Source: Chloroflexota bacterium
GTDB taxonomy: Bacteria; Chloroflexota; UBA11872; VXNJ01
Direction: 5' to 3'
Assembly: GCA_030744875.1 (NCBI GenBank)
Contig: JASLPR010000088.1
Coordinates: 1 to 48,955 of the forward strand
DNA length: 48,955 bases
In this document: piece after piece, positions 26,651 to 35,173 of the stretch
Layout: each line of letters begins with the position of its first letter
Position numbering within the stretch: position 1 is the first letter of the stretch
Made by a program: the position numbers and the translations under genes
The notes under the pieces: model-generated
The model's database searches: none
The model's input: only the letters and a program-made list of their open reading frames with translations
Told to the model about the DNA's origin: nothing

Positions 26651-27787
26651 ATGCGCGTCGTCCTCGTCTCCAACCTGTTCCCGCCCGACATCGGCGGGCC
26701 GGCCACCCACATCTCGCGGCTCGCCGGTGAGCTTTTTGCCCGCGGGCATCGCGTCCGCGTCATCGTCGCCGCCGAGGACCCGCGCATCCATGGCGACGAA
26801 CCCTATCCGGTCCGCCGCATCTCCCGCCGCCTGCCGGTGCCGCTGCGTTTCGCCCTCGTATTCGTCTGGGCCTGGCTGGCCGCTCTCTTTGCCGATGTCG
26901 TCTACGTCAACGGCCTCGAACTCCCCGCCACCGCCGCTGCCCGCTGCGCCTTCCGCCCGGCCGTGCTCAAGATCGTCGGCGACTTCTCCTGGGAATACGC
27001 CATCCGCCACCGCTGGACCGACGACGGCATCGACCCCTACCAGGCCCGGCGCTACCCGCTTCGTGTCGAGCTGGTCCGTTTCGCCCAGCGGCTCTACTGC
27101 CGGCTCGCCGGCCGCATTGTGGTCCCCAGCCGCTACCTGCGCGGTCTCGTGCACGGCTGGGGCGTCCCGGTGGAGCGCATCCACGTTGTCAACAACGCCC
27201 TCGTCGGCCGGCCGCGGGTGCGTCACGCCGCCGACGACCTGCGCCGACAGCTCGATCTCAGCGGACCGATCGTCCTCACGGTCGCCCGCCTCTACCCCTG
27301 GAAACAGATCGACGACCTCGTCCGCATGTCGCTCGACTTCGACGGCGCAGCCCGCCTGGTGATCGTCGGCGACGGACCCGAGCGTGCCGCTCTCGAACGC
27401 CTCGCCGCCGATCTCGAAGCCCCGGCCTCGTTCGTCGGCGCCGTCGACCAGCACGACGTCTTCAGCTACCTCAAAGCCGCCGACCTGTTCGTGCTCAACA
27501 CCCGTTACGAGGGCATGTCGCACGTCCTCCTCGAAGCCCGCTGGGCCGGCGTTCCGATCGTCACCACCGACGTCGGCGGCAATCTCGAAATCCTCGAGTC
27601 CGACCGCGACGCGCTCCTGGTTCCCTACGGCGACCACCCGGCCATGACCGCCGCCATCAACCTCATCCTCGCCGATCCCGCCCTCGCCACTCGGCTGGGC
27701 GAGAACGCCCGCACCGACCTTGAGCACTACACCTGGGACCGTCAGGTGGACGAGACACTCCATCTGCTGCGGGCGCCCGCCGGCTGA
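26651..27787 (+). CDS. GT4-type glycosyltransferase
   Basis: A 378-aa GT-B fold enzyme that moves a sugar from a nucleotide donor to a growing glycan. The N-terminal MRVVLVSNLFPPDIGG..THISRLAGEL is the standard GT4 acceptor-side start. The C-terminal domain has GDGPERAALERLA and the EX7E motif in EGMSHVLLEARWAGVPIV. The substrate is unknown. It is separated from the main glycan operon by a 6-TM protein gene, so it may be a separate unit. Confidence 0.88.
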   Translation: MRVVLVSNLFPPDIGGPATHISRLAGELFARGHRVRVIVAAEDPRIHGDEPYPVRRISRRLPVPLRFALVFVWAWLAALFADVVYVNGLELPATAAARCAFRPAVLKIVGDFSWEYAIRHRWTDDGIDPYQARRYPLRVELVRFAQRLYCRLAGRIVVPSRYLRGLVHGWGVPVERIHVVNNALVGRPRVRHAADDLRRQLDLSGPIVLTVARLYPWKQIDDLVRMSLDFDGAARLVIVGDGPERAALERLAADLEAPASFVGAVDQHDVFSYLKAADLFVLNTRYEGMSHVLLEARWAGVPIVTTDVGGNLEILESDRDALLVPYGDHPAMTAAINLILADPALATRLGENARTDLEHYTWDRQVDETLHLLRAPAG

Positions 27788-27849
27788 CCGGTACTCGCCA
27801 TCCGCCCGCCCCGCCCCGCCCCCGCGATGCCCTCCCGCAGGTCGGTCTG

Positions 27850-29154
27850 ATGCTCGACTTCCTGCTGCGCGGCTTCCGCCCCACTCCCCACGTCGACCGC
27901 GCGTTGCTTGCGGCCCCCGCCCGCACCGGCGTTCTCATCGGGCTGCTGACCGGGCTCAACGTCGGCGCGGTGGTCTGGGCGCTCGTCCTGGCGGTCGCCA
28001 CCATCGTTGGCTTTGGCAGCGGCAGTCCGGCCGGCAATTTCCGGGCCACGCTCAGTGGCAGCTGGCCCCTGTTCCCGACCATGGTCCTGGCGGCCGGTCT
28101 CGCCGCTCCGGTCCGCCGCCATTTCCTCGGCCGGCATCCCCACTGGGGGCAGGTCGGCGCCGGCCTCGCCGTGCTGGCCGTCTTCCTGCTGCTCGTGCTT
28201 CCCTGGGCGTTTCGCCAACGCCTGATCCAGGGCGACCTCCTCACCCGCGAGCCCGTCTACACCGTCCCGCGCACCCTCTACCGGGCCACCGAGACCGACG
28301 GCTGGCTCCTGCTCTGGTTCGGCCTCCTGGCCCTCGGCGGCGCGCTTCTATTCACGGTCGTCACACGCTGGGTTTTTGACTTCGGTTTCGCTCGTCTGCG
28401 GAACGTTGCTCCCGAGGTGATCGAAGTCGCCACTCCCGACCCGAGCGATTTTCAGCGCCAGCAGACCGGGCTCGGGCAACTCAAGCTCGAGATCGCCGAG
28501 CTACGCGCCCGGCCTACTCGCCGCGTCACCATAGACCCGGTTATCGGAGGCACCCACGTTGTCGATCGCGAAGTCGATCGCGCGGTGCCGCGCTGGATGG
28601 AACCGCTGGCCGCGCTCAACTTCGGCCCCGGCAAGTTCCTCCTGATCGGCTTCATCGCCGCCGCGGTCTTCTGGTTCAGCGCCGTCGCCGCGCGAGTTCC
28701 GCAGGAATGGGTCATCTGGCGCGCGGCCACCTTCGTCACTCCCGATGCCCCGGCCTACGTCGTCCCGTTCGAACTCGTTCCCAACGTCTCCGCCATCCGC
28801 ATCTACGCGGTCTCCGGCGAGGGCGACGTGATCGCCGCCGTCGCCCATCGCCGGCAACTCGACGCCCTCCCCGACAAGACCGTGCGCACCCGCGACGATC
28901 CCGACTCCGACTCCATAAACTCCGGCCTGCCCACTGTCATCGGCCTCGAAGACCTGGAACCCGGCCCCTACGACCTCCGTCTCAGCCGGTTCAGCGGCTC
29001 CGTCCTGGTCGGGGTCGCCGCCGAGCGCACCTCGGCCTTCTCAACCCATGTGCTGGCCCTCGTCCTCGGCATCGCCGCCGCCGGCATGCTCGCCGGCGGG
29101 GCTGGCCTGCTGCTGCTGGCCCTGGCCAATCTCCGCGCCTACTTCGACTTCTGA
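27850..29154 (+). CDS. six-helix integral membrane protein, unknown function
   Basis: A 434-aa protein with predicted membrane helices at about 27-54, 71-88, 102-121, 151-174, 262-282 and 399-427. A charged cytoplasmic or outer loop (about 185-255) lies between helices 4 and 5. A domain of about 115 residues (283-398), rich in β-type residues, lies between helices 5 and 6. The latter reads like a small sandwich (YVVPFELVPNVSAIRIYAV…). No enzyme motif is recognised. The context between a glycosyltransferase and the glycan operon hints at export or envelope function, but this is inference. Confidence 0.72.
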   Translation: MLDFLLRGFRPTPHVDRALLAAPARTGVLIGLLTGLNVGAVVWALVLAVATIVGFGSGSPAGNFRATLSGSWPLFPTMVLAAGLAAPVRRHFLGRHPHWGQVGAGLAVLAVFLLLVLPWAFRQRLIQGDLLTREPVYTVPRTLYRATETDGWLLLWFGLLALGGALLFTVVTRWVFDFGFARLRNVAPEVIEVATPDPSDFQRQQTGLGQLKLEIAELRARPTRRVTIDPVIGGTHVVDREVDRAVPRWMEPLAALNFGPGKFLLIGFIAAAVFWFSAVAARVPQEWVIWRAATFVTPDAPAYVVPFELVPNVSAIRIYAVSGEGDVIAAVAHRRQLDALPDKTVRTRDDPDSDSINSGLPTVIGLEDLEPGPYDLRLSRFSGSVLVGVAAERTSAFSTHVLALVLGIAAAGMLAGGAGLLLLALANLRAYFDF

Positions 29155-29201
29155 GCCGCCGCCTCTCCATCCGACCCGGCGCGCGCGGCCGGCCGGCACC
29201 G

Positions 29202-29207
29202 TAAAAT
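29202..29207 (+). promoter_or_regulatory. TAAAAT -10-like box
   Basis: TAAAAT differs from TATAAT at one position and sits in the 121-nt gap before the glycan operon. It has no good -35. A start here would place the downstream palindrome in the early leader. Confidence 0.25.
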
Positions 29208-29227
29208 CAGGGCTCTACGTGCTCTTT

Positions 29228-29241
29228 TTGACATAATGTCA
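29228..29241 (+). promoter_or_regulatory. perfect 13-bp palindrome with embedded extended -10, before glycan operon
   Basis: TGACAT-A-ATGTCA (29229-29241) is an exact inverted repeat around one central base. The same bases include TGACATAAT, readable as an extended -10 (TGN + CATAAT). TTGACA (29228-29233), a consensus -35, overlaps its left arm. The site lies 34 bp before the TTG at 29276. A dimeric repressor or activator binding here would control polymerase directly. The protein is not identified in the window. Confidence 0.45.
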
Positions 29242-29275
29242 GCGCGGCAACCCTCTCCCTGGCGGTCCCATCGGC

Positions 29276-30415
29276 TTGAACCTCCTCATGTACAGCGGCG
29301 ACAGCGATGTCGCCCGCGGTCGGGAAGGCCCCTTCCACAACACCCTCGCTGGTCTCTCCCCTCGCTGGGAGCGCATCGACGTCATCACCCCCGGCCATGC
29401 CGACGCCTGCCCCACCACCCTCTTCGGCAACGTCCACATCCACCCCTCCACCCGCCACCGTTTCATCCAGCGCTGGTTTGTCGTTAACAGAGTGAAGGAA
29501 TTGGCCGCGCAGCGCCGCTACTCCCTAGCGGTCAGCCACGACCACGGCATCTTCAGCAACGGCTTCGCCGCCATGACCCTGCGTTCGCAACTCGGAATTC
29601 CCTACGTGTCGGAAATACATCACGTCCCCGGCGTCCCCCGCGCCGGCAGTCTCAATGAGCGCATCCAGAAATGGATCGCCCGCTTCTACGTTGCCCGCGC
29701 CCGCGGCCGTGCCACCGCCTTCCGTGCGGTCAACAACGTTCAGATGCCGGCCCTCTTTCGCGACTGGGGCGTCGCCGCCGACAAGATCCTGGTCCTGCCC
29801 TCGGCCTACCTCGATTTCGAGGTCTTCCATCCCGACGAATCCGCCGAGCCGGCCTGGGATGTCCTCTTCTGCGGGCGCCTGGACCCCAACAAGGGGCTCG
29901 ACCTGTTGGCCGCGGCGGCCGCCATCGTCGCCCGCGCCCGGCCCGAAGTCCGGTTCCTAGTGGTCGGCGATGGCCCCGGGGCCGCCGGCCTGCGCACCGA
30001 CCTGGACCGCCGGGGCATCAGCGACCGATTCGAGATCTGTCGCTGGGTCGAGACCCCCGATGATCTCGCCGATTGCTACCGCCGATCGCGCCTCCTCCTC
30101 TGCACCTCCTATTCCGAGGGCGGCCCGCGAGTCGTGCTCGAAGCCATGGCCTGCGCCACGCCGGTCGTTTCAACCCCGGTGGGCGTCGTCACCGAACTCA
30201 TCGAAGACCGTGTCACCGGCCGCCTGGTGGACTGGCAGTCGGCCGACATCGCCACCGCGATTCTTGAGGTGCTCGACGATCCCGCCGCCACCGCGCGCAT
30301 GGCCCGCCTGGCCCACCAGGCCGTGCTGCCGCTGGATCGCCAGGTCACGCTCGATGACTACGCCGACGCCTACGTCCGCCTGGCCGAAGAGCAAGAGCGC
30401 CGGCGCACCGCATGA
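29276..30415 (+). CDS. GT4-type glycosyltransferase
   Basis: First gene of the compact glycan operon; 379 aa from TTG 29276 (MNLLMYSGDSDVA…). An in-frame ATG at 29288 would remove the first β-strand, so TTG is preferred. The donor domain has GRLDPNKGLDLL, VVGDGPG and EX7E in EGGPRVVLEAMACATPVV. The acceptor domain has SHDHGIFSNGFAAM and SEIHHVPG. Stop and next start overlap as ATGA. Confidence 0.87.
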   Translation: MNLLMYSGDSDVARGREGPFHNTLAGLSPRWERIDVITPGHADACPTTLFGNVHIHPSTRHRFIQRWFVVNRVKELAAQRRYSLAVSHDHGIFSNGFAAMTLRSQLGIPYVSEIHHVPGVPRAGSLNERIQKWIARFYVARARGRATAFRAVNNVQMPALFRDWGVAADKILVLPSAYLDFEVFHPDESAEPAWDVLFCGRLDPNKGLDLLAAAAAIVARARPEVRFLVVGDGPGAAGLRTDLDRRGISDRFEICRWVETPDDLADCYRRSRLLLCTSYSEGGPRVVLEAMACATPVVSTPVGVVTELIEDRVTGRLVDWQSADIATAILEVLDDPAATARMARLAHQAVLPLDRQVTLDDYADAYVRLAEEQERRRTA

Positions 30416-31527
30416 ATGTCCTGCTGATCACCCAGGAACTCGACCCCAACAGCTCCAACATGCGGGTCGCTCACGACTGGGCCGCCGCCATCGCCGCCCG
30501 CTGCGAGCACGTCACCGTGCTGGCGGCGCGGGCCCGCCGACACGACCTTCCGGCCAACGTCACCGTCGTGCCGCTGCGCCGGTCCGAATCCGACTCGCGC
30601 CCGCTGGTTCTCGTCCGCCTGCTCTGGCACCTCTTCCGGCTCTTCGCGCGCGGTCGCGTCGATGTCGTCTTCGCCCACATGGTCCCGGCCTTCGCCCTGC
30701 TCGCCTGGCCCTTCTGCAAGCTCCGCCGCCGGCCCCTGACGCTCTGGTACACCAGCCACGGCCGGACCCGCGCGCTGCGCCTGGCCACCCGCCTCATCGA
30801 TCTGCCGATCACCGCCTCCGCCGACAGCTACCCGGTCGCCGATTCCCGGCCCGCCGTCATCGGCCACGGAATCGACGTCGCCCGCCTGCGCGCCGCGAAC
30901 GTTCCTCCCGCCCGCCCGCCGCTTATCGCCTTCGCCGCCCGCATCACCCCCCTCAAGCAGGTCGAACTCACCATCCGCGCCCTCGGCGCTCCCGTCCTCC
31001 GCGATCACCCGGGTCAACCGGTCCTGGAGATCGCCGGCGAGCCCTTTTACCCGGCCGACCGCGAGTACGTTGCCGGGCTCAAGCGCGAAGCCGCCGCCCT
31101 TGGACTCGCCGACCGCGTCACCTTCCGGGGAGGCGTCCCCGGCACCGACATGCCGGCGCTCTACGCGCGCTCCACCATCACCGTCTCCTGCCGCGCCGTG
31201 CCGGCCATGGACAAGAGCGCCCTCGAGTCGCTGGCCGCCGGCGTCCCGGTCGTCACCAACAACCCTTCCTTCATATCCCTGTTTGGCGACTACGCCGACC
31301 AACTATCCTTCGTGGGGGCCGATCCCGTGGCGCTGGCGGCGCGTATCGCCGCCCTGCTCGACAAACCGGCCGCCTGCCAGAAGATTGCCAGCGACCTCGC
31401 CGAAAGCGTCGAGCGCTTCCACGGCCTCGAAGGTTTCGCTGATCGCCTCGTAGACATATTCCGCACTCTGGACGGCGGCGGTGCCGTCGATCTCGCCGCA
31501 ATCGAAAACGAAAGTGGAGTTCTATGA
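30412..31527 (+). CDS. GT4-like glycosyltransferase with altered EX7E motif
   Basis: A 371-aa GT-B protein. The N-terminus MNVLLITQELDPNSSNMRVAHDWA and the central FAARITPLKQVELTIRALG are GT4-like. In the donor motif the usual first Glu is Pro: the segment reads VPAMDKSALESLAAGVPVV, keeping only the second Glu. This may mean changed donor binding or a different subfamily. It overlaps both neighbours by 4 nt (ATGA). Confidence 0.82.
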   Translation: MNVLLITQELDPNSSNMRVAHDWAAAIAARCEHVTVLAARARRHDLPANVTVVPLRRSESDSRPLVLVRLLWHLFRLFARGRVDVVFAHMVPAFALLAWPFCKLRRRPLTLWYTSHGRTRALRLATRLIDLPITASADSYPVADSRPAVIGHGIDVARLRAANVPPARPPLIAFAARITPLKQVELTIRALGAPVLRDHPGQPVLEIAGEPFYPADREYVAGLKREAAALGLADRVTFRGGVPGTDMPALYARSTITVSCRAVPAMDKSALESLAAGVPVVTNNPSFISLFGDYADQLSFVGADPVALAARIAALLDKPAACQKIASDLAESVERFHGLEGFADRLVDIFRTLDGGGAVDLAAIENESGVL

Positions 31528-32129
31528 ATCCCCTGATGGTCCGCCTCTTCGCCCGCCTGGTCCTGCAACTACCGGACATCGAGTTACTGCCCGCCTACCA
31601 GAAACGGGTCATTGCCCTGCGCCACTTCGCGCTGTCGCTGCAGCCCGGCGTGCAGATCGGCGAGGACGTCGCCGTCCATCCGCGTTTCTACTACCCGCGC
31701 GGCGTCGAGTTGGATTTCGCCGACGGCGCCGAGATCAAGCGCGACGTGCGGGTTGGCCGCGACGGCGAGGTTAGCGGCGCGTCGACCCTGGCGGTCGGTG
31801 TCGGCTCGCAGATACTGTCGGACTGCCACCTGGACTGCTCGGCCGACATCACCATCGGCGCCGGCACCCACATCGGCCGGGCGTGCAGCATCTACACCCA
31901 CACCCACCAGACCGACTCCCGCGCGGTCCCGATCCTCGACTCGCTGGTCAAGACCGCCCCGGTCACCATCGGTGCCGACGTCATGATCTATAGCGACGTC
32001 GTCGTCCTGCCGGGCATTACCATCGGCGACGGCGCCGTCATCGCCGTCCGCTCGGTCGTCACCCGCGATGTCGAGCCCTATACCATCGTCGCCGGGGTGC
32101 CCGCCGAGAAGGTCGGGGAGCGCACCTAG
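31524..32129 (+). CDS. left-handed β-helix (hexapeptide-repeat) acyltransferase
   Basis: A 201-aa enzyme of the galactoside/maltose O-acetyltransferase type. Hexapeptide repeats run from about 40 to 185: IGEDVAVHP, IGAGTHIG, IGADVMIYSDVVVLPGITIGDGAVIA. The histidine-bearing loop is YTHTHQTDS. It ends with IVAGVPAEKVGER, typical of the family. It probably adds an acetyl or similar group to a sugar of the glycan, or to a sugar precursor. ATGA overlap with the upstream glycosyltransferase. Confidence 0.87.
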   Translation: MNPLMVRLFARLVLQLPDIELLPAYQKRVIALRHFALSLQPGVQIGEDVAVHPRFYYPRGVELDFADGAEIKRDVRVGRDGEVSGASTLAVGVGSQILSDCHLDCSADITIGAGTHIGRACSIYTHTHQTDSRAVPILDSLVKTAPVTIGADVMIYSDVVVLPGITIGDGAVIAVRSVVTRDVEPYTIVAGVPAEKVGERT

Positions 32130-32130
32130 C

Positions 32131-33960
32131 GTGAGCGCCACCGCGCCCGTCCCGCCCTTCACCGGGGAGCTGCTGCCGGAAGTTCGCCAGGCGCTTATCG
32201 GCGTTTCGGACTACCTGCACGGCGCCACCACCACCGACGGCCGCCTCGTCTGTGCCGAGCACCGCCTGGACCACACCGGCCGCAGCGCCCGGTCCATCGT
32301 CATCGACTGCGCGCTCCACGCCGCCACCGGCGACGACCGGTACTTCCAGCGCGCCCTGAGCCGCGCCCTGACCACCGACGCCCGCCTGGCCCCCGATCCC
32401 GAGCACGGCGCCTGGATCTTCCATCCCGGGCGACTCGACCCCAACAACATGTCCACCAGCGTCATCGACGGCGGCGACTGCGTTGACGCGCTGGCTACCT
32501 TCTTGCTCCAGTTCGCCGACCGGGTGGACGACGATCTCCGCGAGCGGCTCGAAGCCACCATCGCCCGCCATTGCGACACCTACCTGGCCAACGCCGCCGT
32601 CACCAAGGAAGTCACCAACCAGCGCCTCTGGGGCGCGATGGGGCTGGCCTCGGCCTACCGGCTCACCGGCAAGGACGCCCGGAAAGACGCCGTCATGCGC
32701 TCGCTGGAGGTCTCGTTCGGCGACCAGAATCCCGACGGCTCGTTCTCCTACCACCCGACCGCCACCGAGCACGGCCTCCCCGCCGGCGCCGGCGGGGCCA
32801 GCGTCTACTACCAGTCCCGCCACCTGGCCTTCGCCCACCACGCCCGGGTTATGTGCGACGAACCCGAGGCCTTCGCCGCCGAGTTCGAGCGCGGCATCGA
32901 TTTCCTACTCGCCGCGATCACCCCGGAGGGCTTCAAGCCGCTGGTGCTCGATTCCAAGCCCTGGTTCTGGCAGGGGCCGCTGGAGGCCGGCAGCCACCCC
33001 TACGACCTCTACGCGATCGCCGCGCTGGCGCCGGACGGCTCGAGCGAAGACGTGCTCGCCAACCTCACCGGCCGGCTGTTCGAGACCCGCGACGAAGATG
33101 GTGCCTTTCGCGGCGTGCCGGCCGGCGGACGCGGTTTCAACTGCCGTCATTTCCACACCGCCGACCTCGCCTGGCTGGCCCGCGCCGCCGAACTCACCCC
33201 GCTGGCCCCCGATCCGGCTCCGGCCCACCGTCTTGACGAAGCGAAGCCCCGCGTCTACTCCGACGCCGGGCTCATCCGCCTGCAGACAGCCGAAGCCTGC
33301 GCCCTGATCGCGGTCGCGCCCGGTCCGCGCAACCTGCTCTACGGTGCCCGTGCCGGCGGCGGCGAACTCGTCTATCTCGGCCGCCGCCGCGACGGCTGGC
33401 GCAACCGGGTCGAGCGCTGGTCCGCCCCCGACCGCGAGATCCCCGGCTGGTTCACGCCGGCCGGCTCCGACCTCCGCTCCAACCTCGATTCCTACTTGCG
33501 CCACAATCGGCCGGGCCGCGATCTCCGCTTTCGCCTCTACACCGCCCGCACCCGACTCAAGTCCGGCCGCCCGTTCGACAGCCTTCGCGCCCTCTTTGCC
33601 GACCTCCGCGCCGAAGCCGCCGTCGCGCTGGCGCCGGTCGCCCACAGCCGCCATTGGCCGGCGTGTGGCGTCGAAGTGGTCGCCGGCGGGATCCAGATCG
33701 AAGCCGGGCTCGCCGGGCTCGGCGGCGAGCCGTTCGCCGGGCTCACCCTGCGGCGTCGCTACGAACTCGCCGGCGACCGCCTGCTGGTCGACGAGACCCT
33801 CACCGCCCGCGACTGCAACGCGCCCATCACCTACCGCCCCCCACCCGGTGCCCGCGATCTGCTCTGCGAGCCTGACTGCGACTGGGACACTTCCCCGGCG
33901 CGGATCACCTGCCACCCGCGCGGCGCACCCGCGACCGTCCGGATACGTTTTGAGCTCTAA
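32131..33960 (+). CDS. putative toroid-fold carbohydrate-active protein (heparinase II/III-like)
   Basis: A 609-aa protein. Residues about 15-370 are made of repeated helical pairs with conserved turns (LHAATGDDRYFQRAL, AYRLTGKDARKDAVM), the look of an (α/α)6 toroid. Residues about 385-609 are β-rich. This two-part layout is like heparinase II/III-family lyases and some glycan hydrolases. Candidate active-site segments are DPNNMSTSVIDGGDC and GGASVYYQSRHLAF. There is no signal peptide or membrane helix, unlike most lyases of this kind, so it may act in the cytoplasm. Start GTG 32131, one nt after the acyltransferase stop, is preferred over upstream in-frame codons. Confidence 0.6.
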   Translation: MSATAPVPPFTGELLPEVRQALIGVSDYLHGATTTDGRLVCAEHRLDHTGRSARSIVIDCALHAATGDDRYFQRALSRALTTDARLAPDPEHGAWIFHPGRLDPNNMSTSVIDGGDCVDALATFLLQFADRVDDDLRERLEATIARHCDTYLANAAVTKEVTNQRLWGAMGLASAYRLTGKDARKDAVMRSLEVSFGDQNPDGSFSYHPTATEHGLPAGAGGASVYYQSRHLAFAHHARVMCDEPEAFAAEFERGIDFLLAAITPEGFKPLVLDSKPWFWQGPLEAGSHPYDLYAIAALAPDGSSEDVLANLTGRLFETRDEDGAFRGVPAGGRGFNCRHFHTADLAWLARAAELTPLAPDPAPAHRLDEAKPRVYSDAGLIRLQTAEACALIAVAPGPRNLLYGARAGGGELVYLGRRRDGWRNRVERWSAPDREIPGWFTPAGSDLRSNLDSYLRHNRPGRDLRFRLYTARTRLKSGRPFDSLRALFADLRAEAAVALAPVAHSRHWPACGVEVVAGGIQIEAGLAGLGGEPFAGLTLRRRYELAGDRLLVDETLTARDCNAPITYRPPPGARDLLCEPDCDWDTSPARITCHPRGAPATVRIRFEL

Positions 33961-35173
33961 CCCATCCGAGCAGCCGGCCCCGCGACTCACCATCGTCGCC
34001 AACGCCCGCATCCCCGGAGAGAAGGCCCACGCCATCCAGATCGTGCAGATGGCGGCGGCGTTCGAGCCGGTCTTCACCGACGTGCGCGTAGTCTTCCCGT
34101 GCCGCGCCAACACCGCCGCCATGCAGTCCGTCGGCGATCCCTTCGACTACTACGACGTACCGCGGGCGTTCGGTCTGGTAGGCCTGCCCTGCATCGATGC
34201 CGTCAAGCGGGTCACCATCGACTGGCCCCTCCTGAACCGTTTTCCGTTTCCGTTGCTGGCCCACCTGCTGCAGCTCTGGACCTTCGCCTTCTCCGCGTTC
34301 CTGTTCGTCGCCCGCCTGCCCGGCGGTGTCGTCTACTCTCGCGATCTCTTCGTCCTGACCGTCCTCGCGCTGCTCTCCCGCCGCCGCGACAGCCGCTTCA
34401 TTTTCGAAGTCCACACCCTGCCCCGCTCCGGTCCGGCCCGCCGGCTGCACCTCTGGGCCGCCCGGCGAGCCGACGCCATCGTTGCCATTTCCGACCACCT
34501 GCACGATTGGTACCGCGATCGCGGATTCGACCCTTCTCGCCTGCTGGTGGCCCGCGACGGCGTCAACCTGGAGACCTTCGCCGCCCTGCCCGATCGCGCG
34601 GCCGCCCGCGCCCGGCTCGGCATTCCCGCGGAGGCCCGGGTCGCCGCCTACACCGGCCACTTCTATCGCTGGAAGGGCACCGACACGCTGGCGGCCGCCG
34701 CCCCCCTCCTTCCCGCCCCCTGGCAGGTGCACCTGGTCGGCGGCATCGGCGGCGATCTCCAGCGGCTCGCCGGGCTCGCCGACGGCGACCGCCTGCACGT
34801 CCACGGCCACCTGCCCCAGCGCGAGGCCATCCAGTACGCGGCCGCCGCCGATGTCGTGGTCCTGCCCAACTCCGGCGAGTCCGAAATATCGGCCGACTAC
34901 ACCTCACCGCTCAAGCTGTTCGAGTACATGGCCTCCGGGCGGCCGCTGGTCGCCTCCGATCTGCCCTCGATCCGCGAAGTCGTCCGCCCCGACGAGCACG
35001 CCCTGCTGGTCCCACCCGACGATCCGGCGGCCCTCGCGGTCGCGATCCAGCGCCTTGCCGCCGATCCCGACCTCGCCGGCCGTCTCGCCGCCACCGCTCG
35101 CGAGTACGTCACGGACTTTACCTGGCCGGTCCGCGCCCACGCGATCGCCAGCTTCGTCGAGTCGCTGCCATGA
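33950..35173 (+). CDS. GT4-type glycosyltransferase
   Basis: About 407 aa from TTG 33950, giving MSSNPSEQPAPRLTIVANAR; this start overlaps the upstream gene by 11 nt and is not certain. Acceptor-side N-terminus with ARIPGEKAHAIQIVQMAAAF. Donor domain with YTGHFYRWKGTDTLA and DYTSPLKLFEYMASGRPLVASDLP, the variant in which Ser/Thr-Pro-x-Lys replaces the first Glu of EX7E. This variant is frequent in EPS glycosyltransferases. ATGA overlap with the next gene. Confidence 0.85.
   Translation: MSSNPSEQPAPRLTIVANARIPGEKAHAIQIVQMAAAFEPVFTDVRVVFPCRANTAAMQSVGDPFDYYDVPRAFGLVGLPCIDAVKRVTIDWPLLNRFPFPLLAHLLQLWTFAFSAFLFVARLPGGVVYSRDLFVLTVLALLSRRRDSRFIFEVHTLPRSGPARRLHLWAARRADAIVAISDHLHDWYRDRGFDPSRLLVARDGVNLETFAALPDRAAARARLGIPAEARVAAYTGHFYRWKGTDTLAAAAPLLPAPWQVHLVGGIGGDLQRLAGLADGDRLHVHGHLPQREAIQYAAAADVVVLPNSGESEISADYTSPLKLFEYMASGRPLVASDLPSIREVVRPDEHALLVPPDDPAALAVAIQRLAADPDLAGRLAATAREYVTDFTWPVRAHAIASFVESLP

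Noticed and set aside
34099-35169. Upstream in-frame extension of the YfhO gene, as if fused to another protein.
   Set aside because: The extension is Arg/Pro-rich and overlaps the whole glycosyltransferase in another frame; ATG 35170 gives the expected N-terminus.
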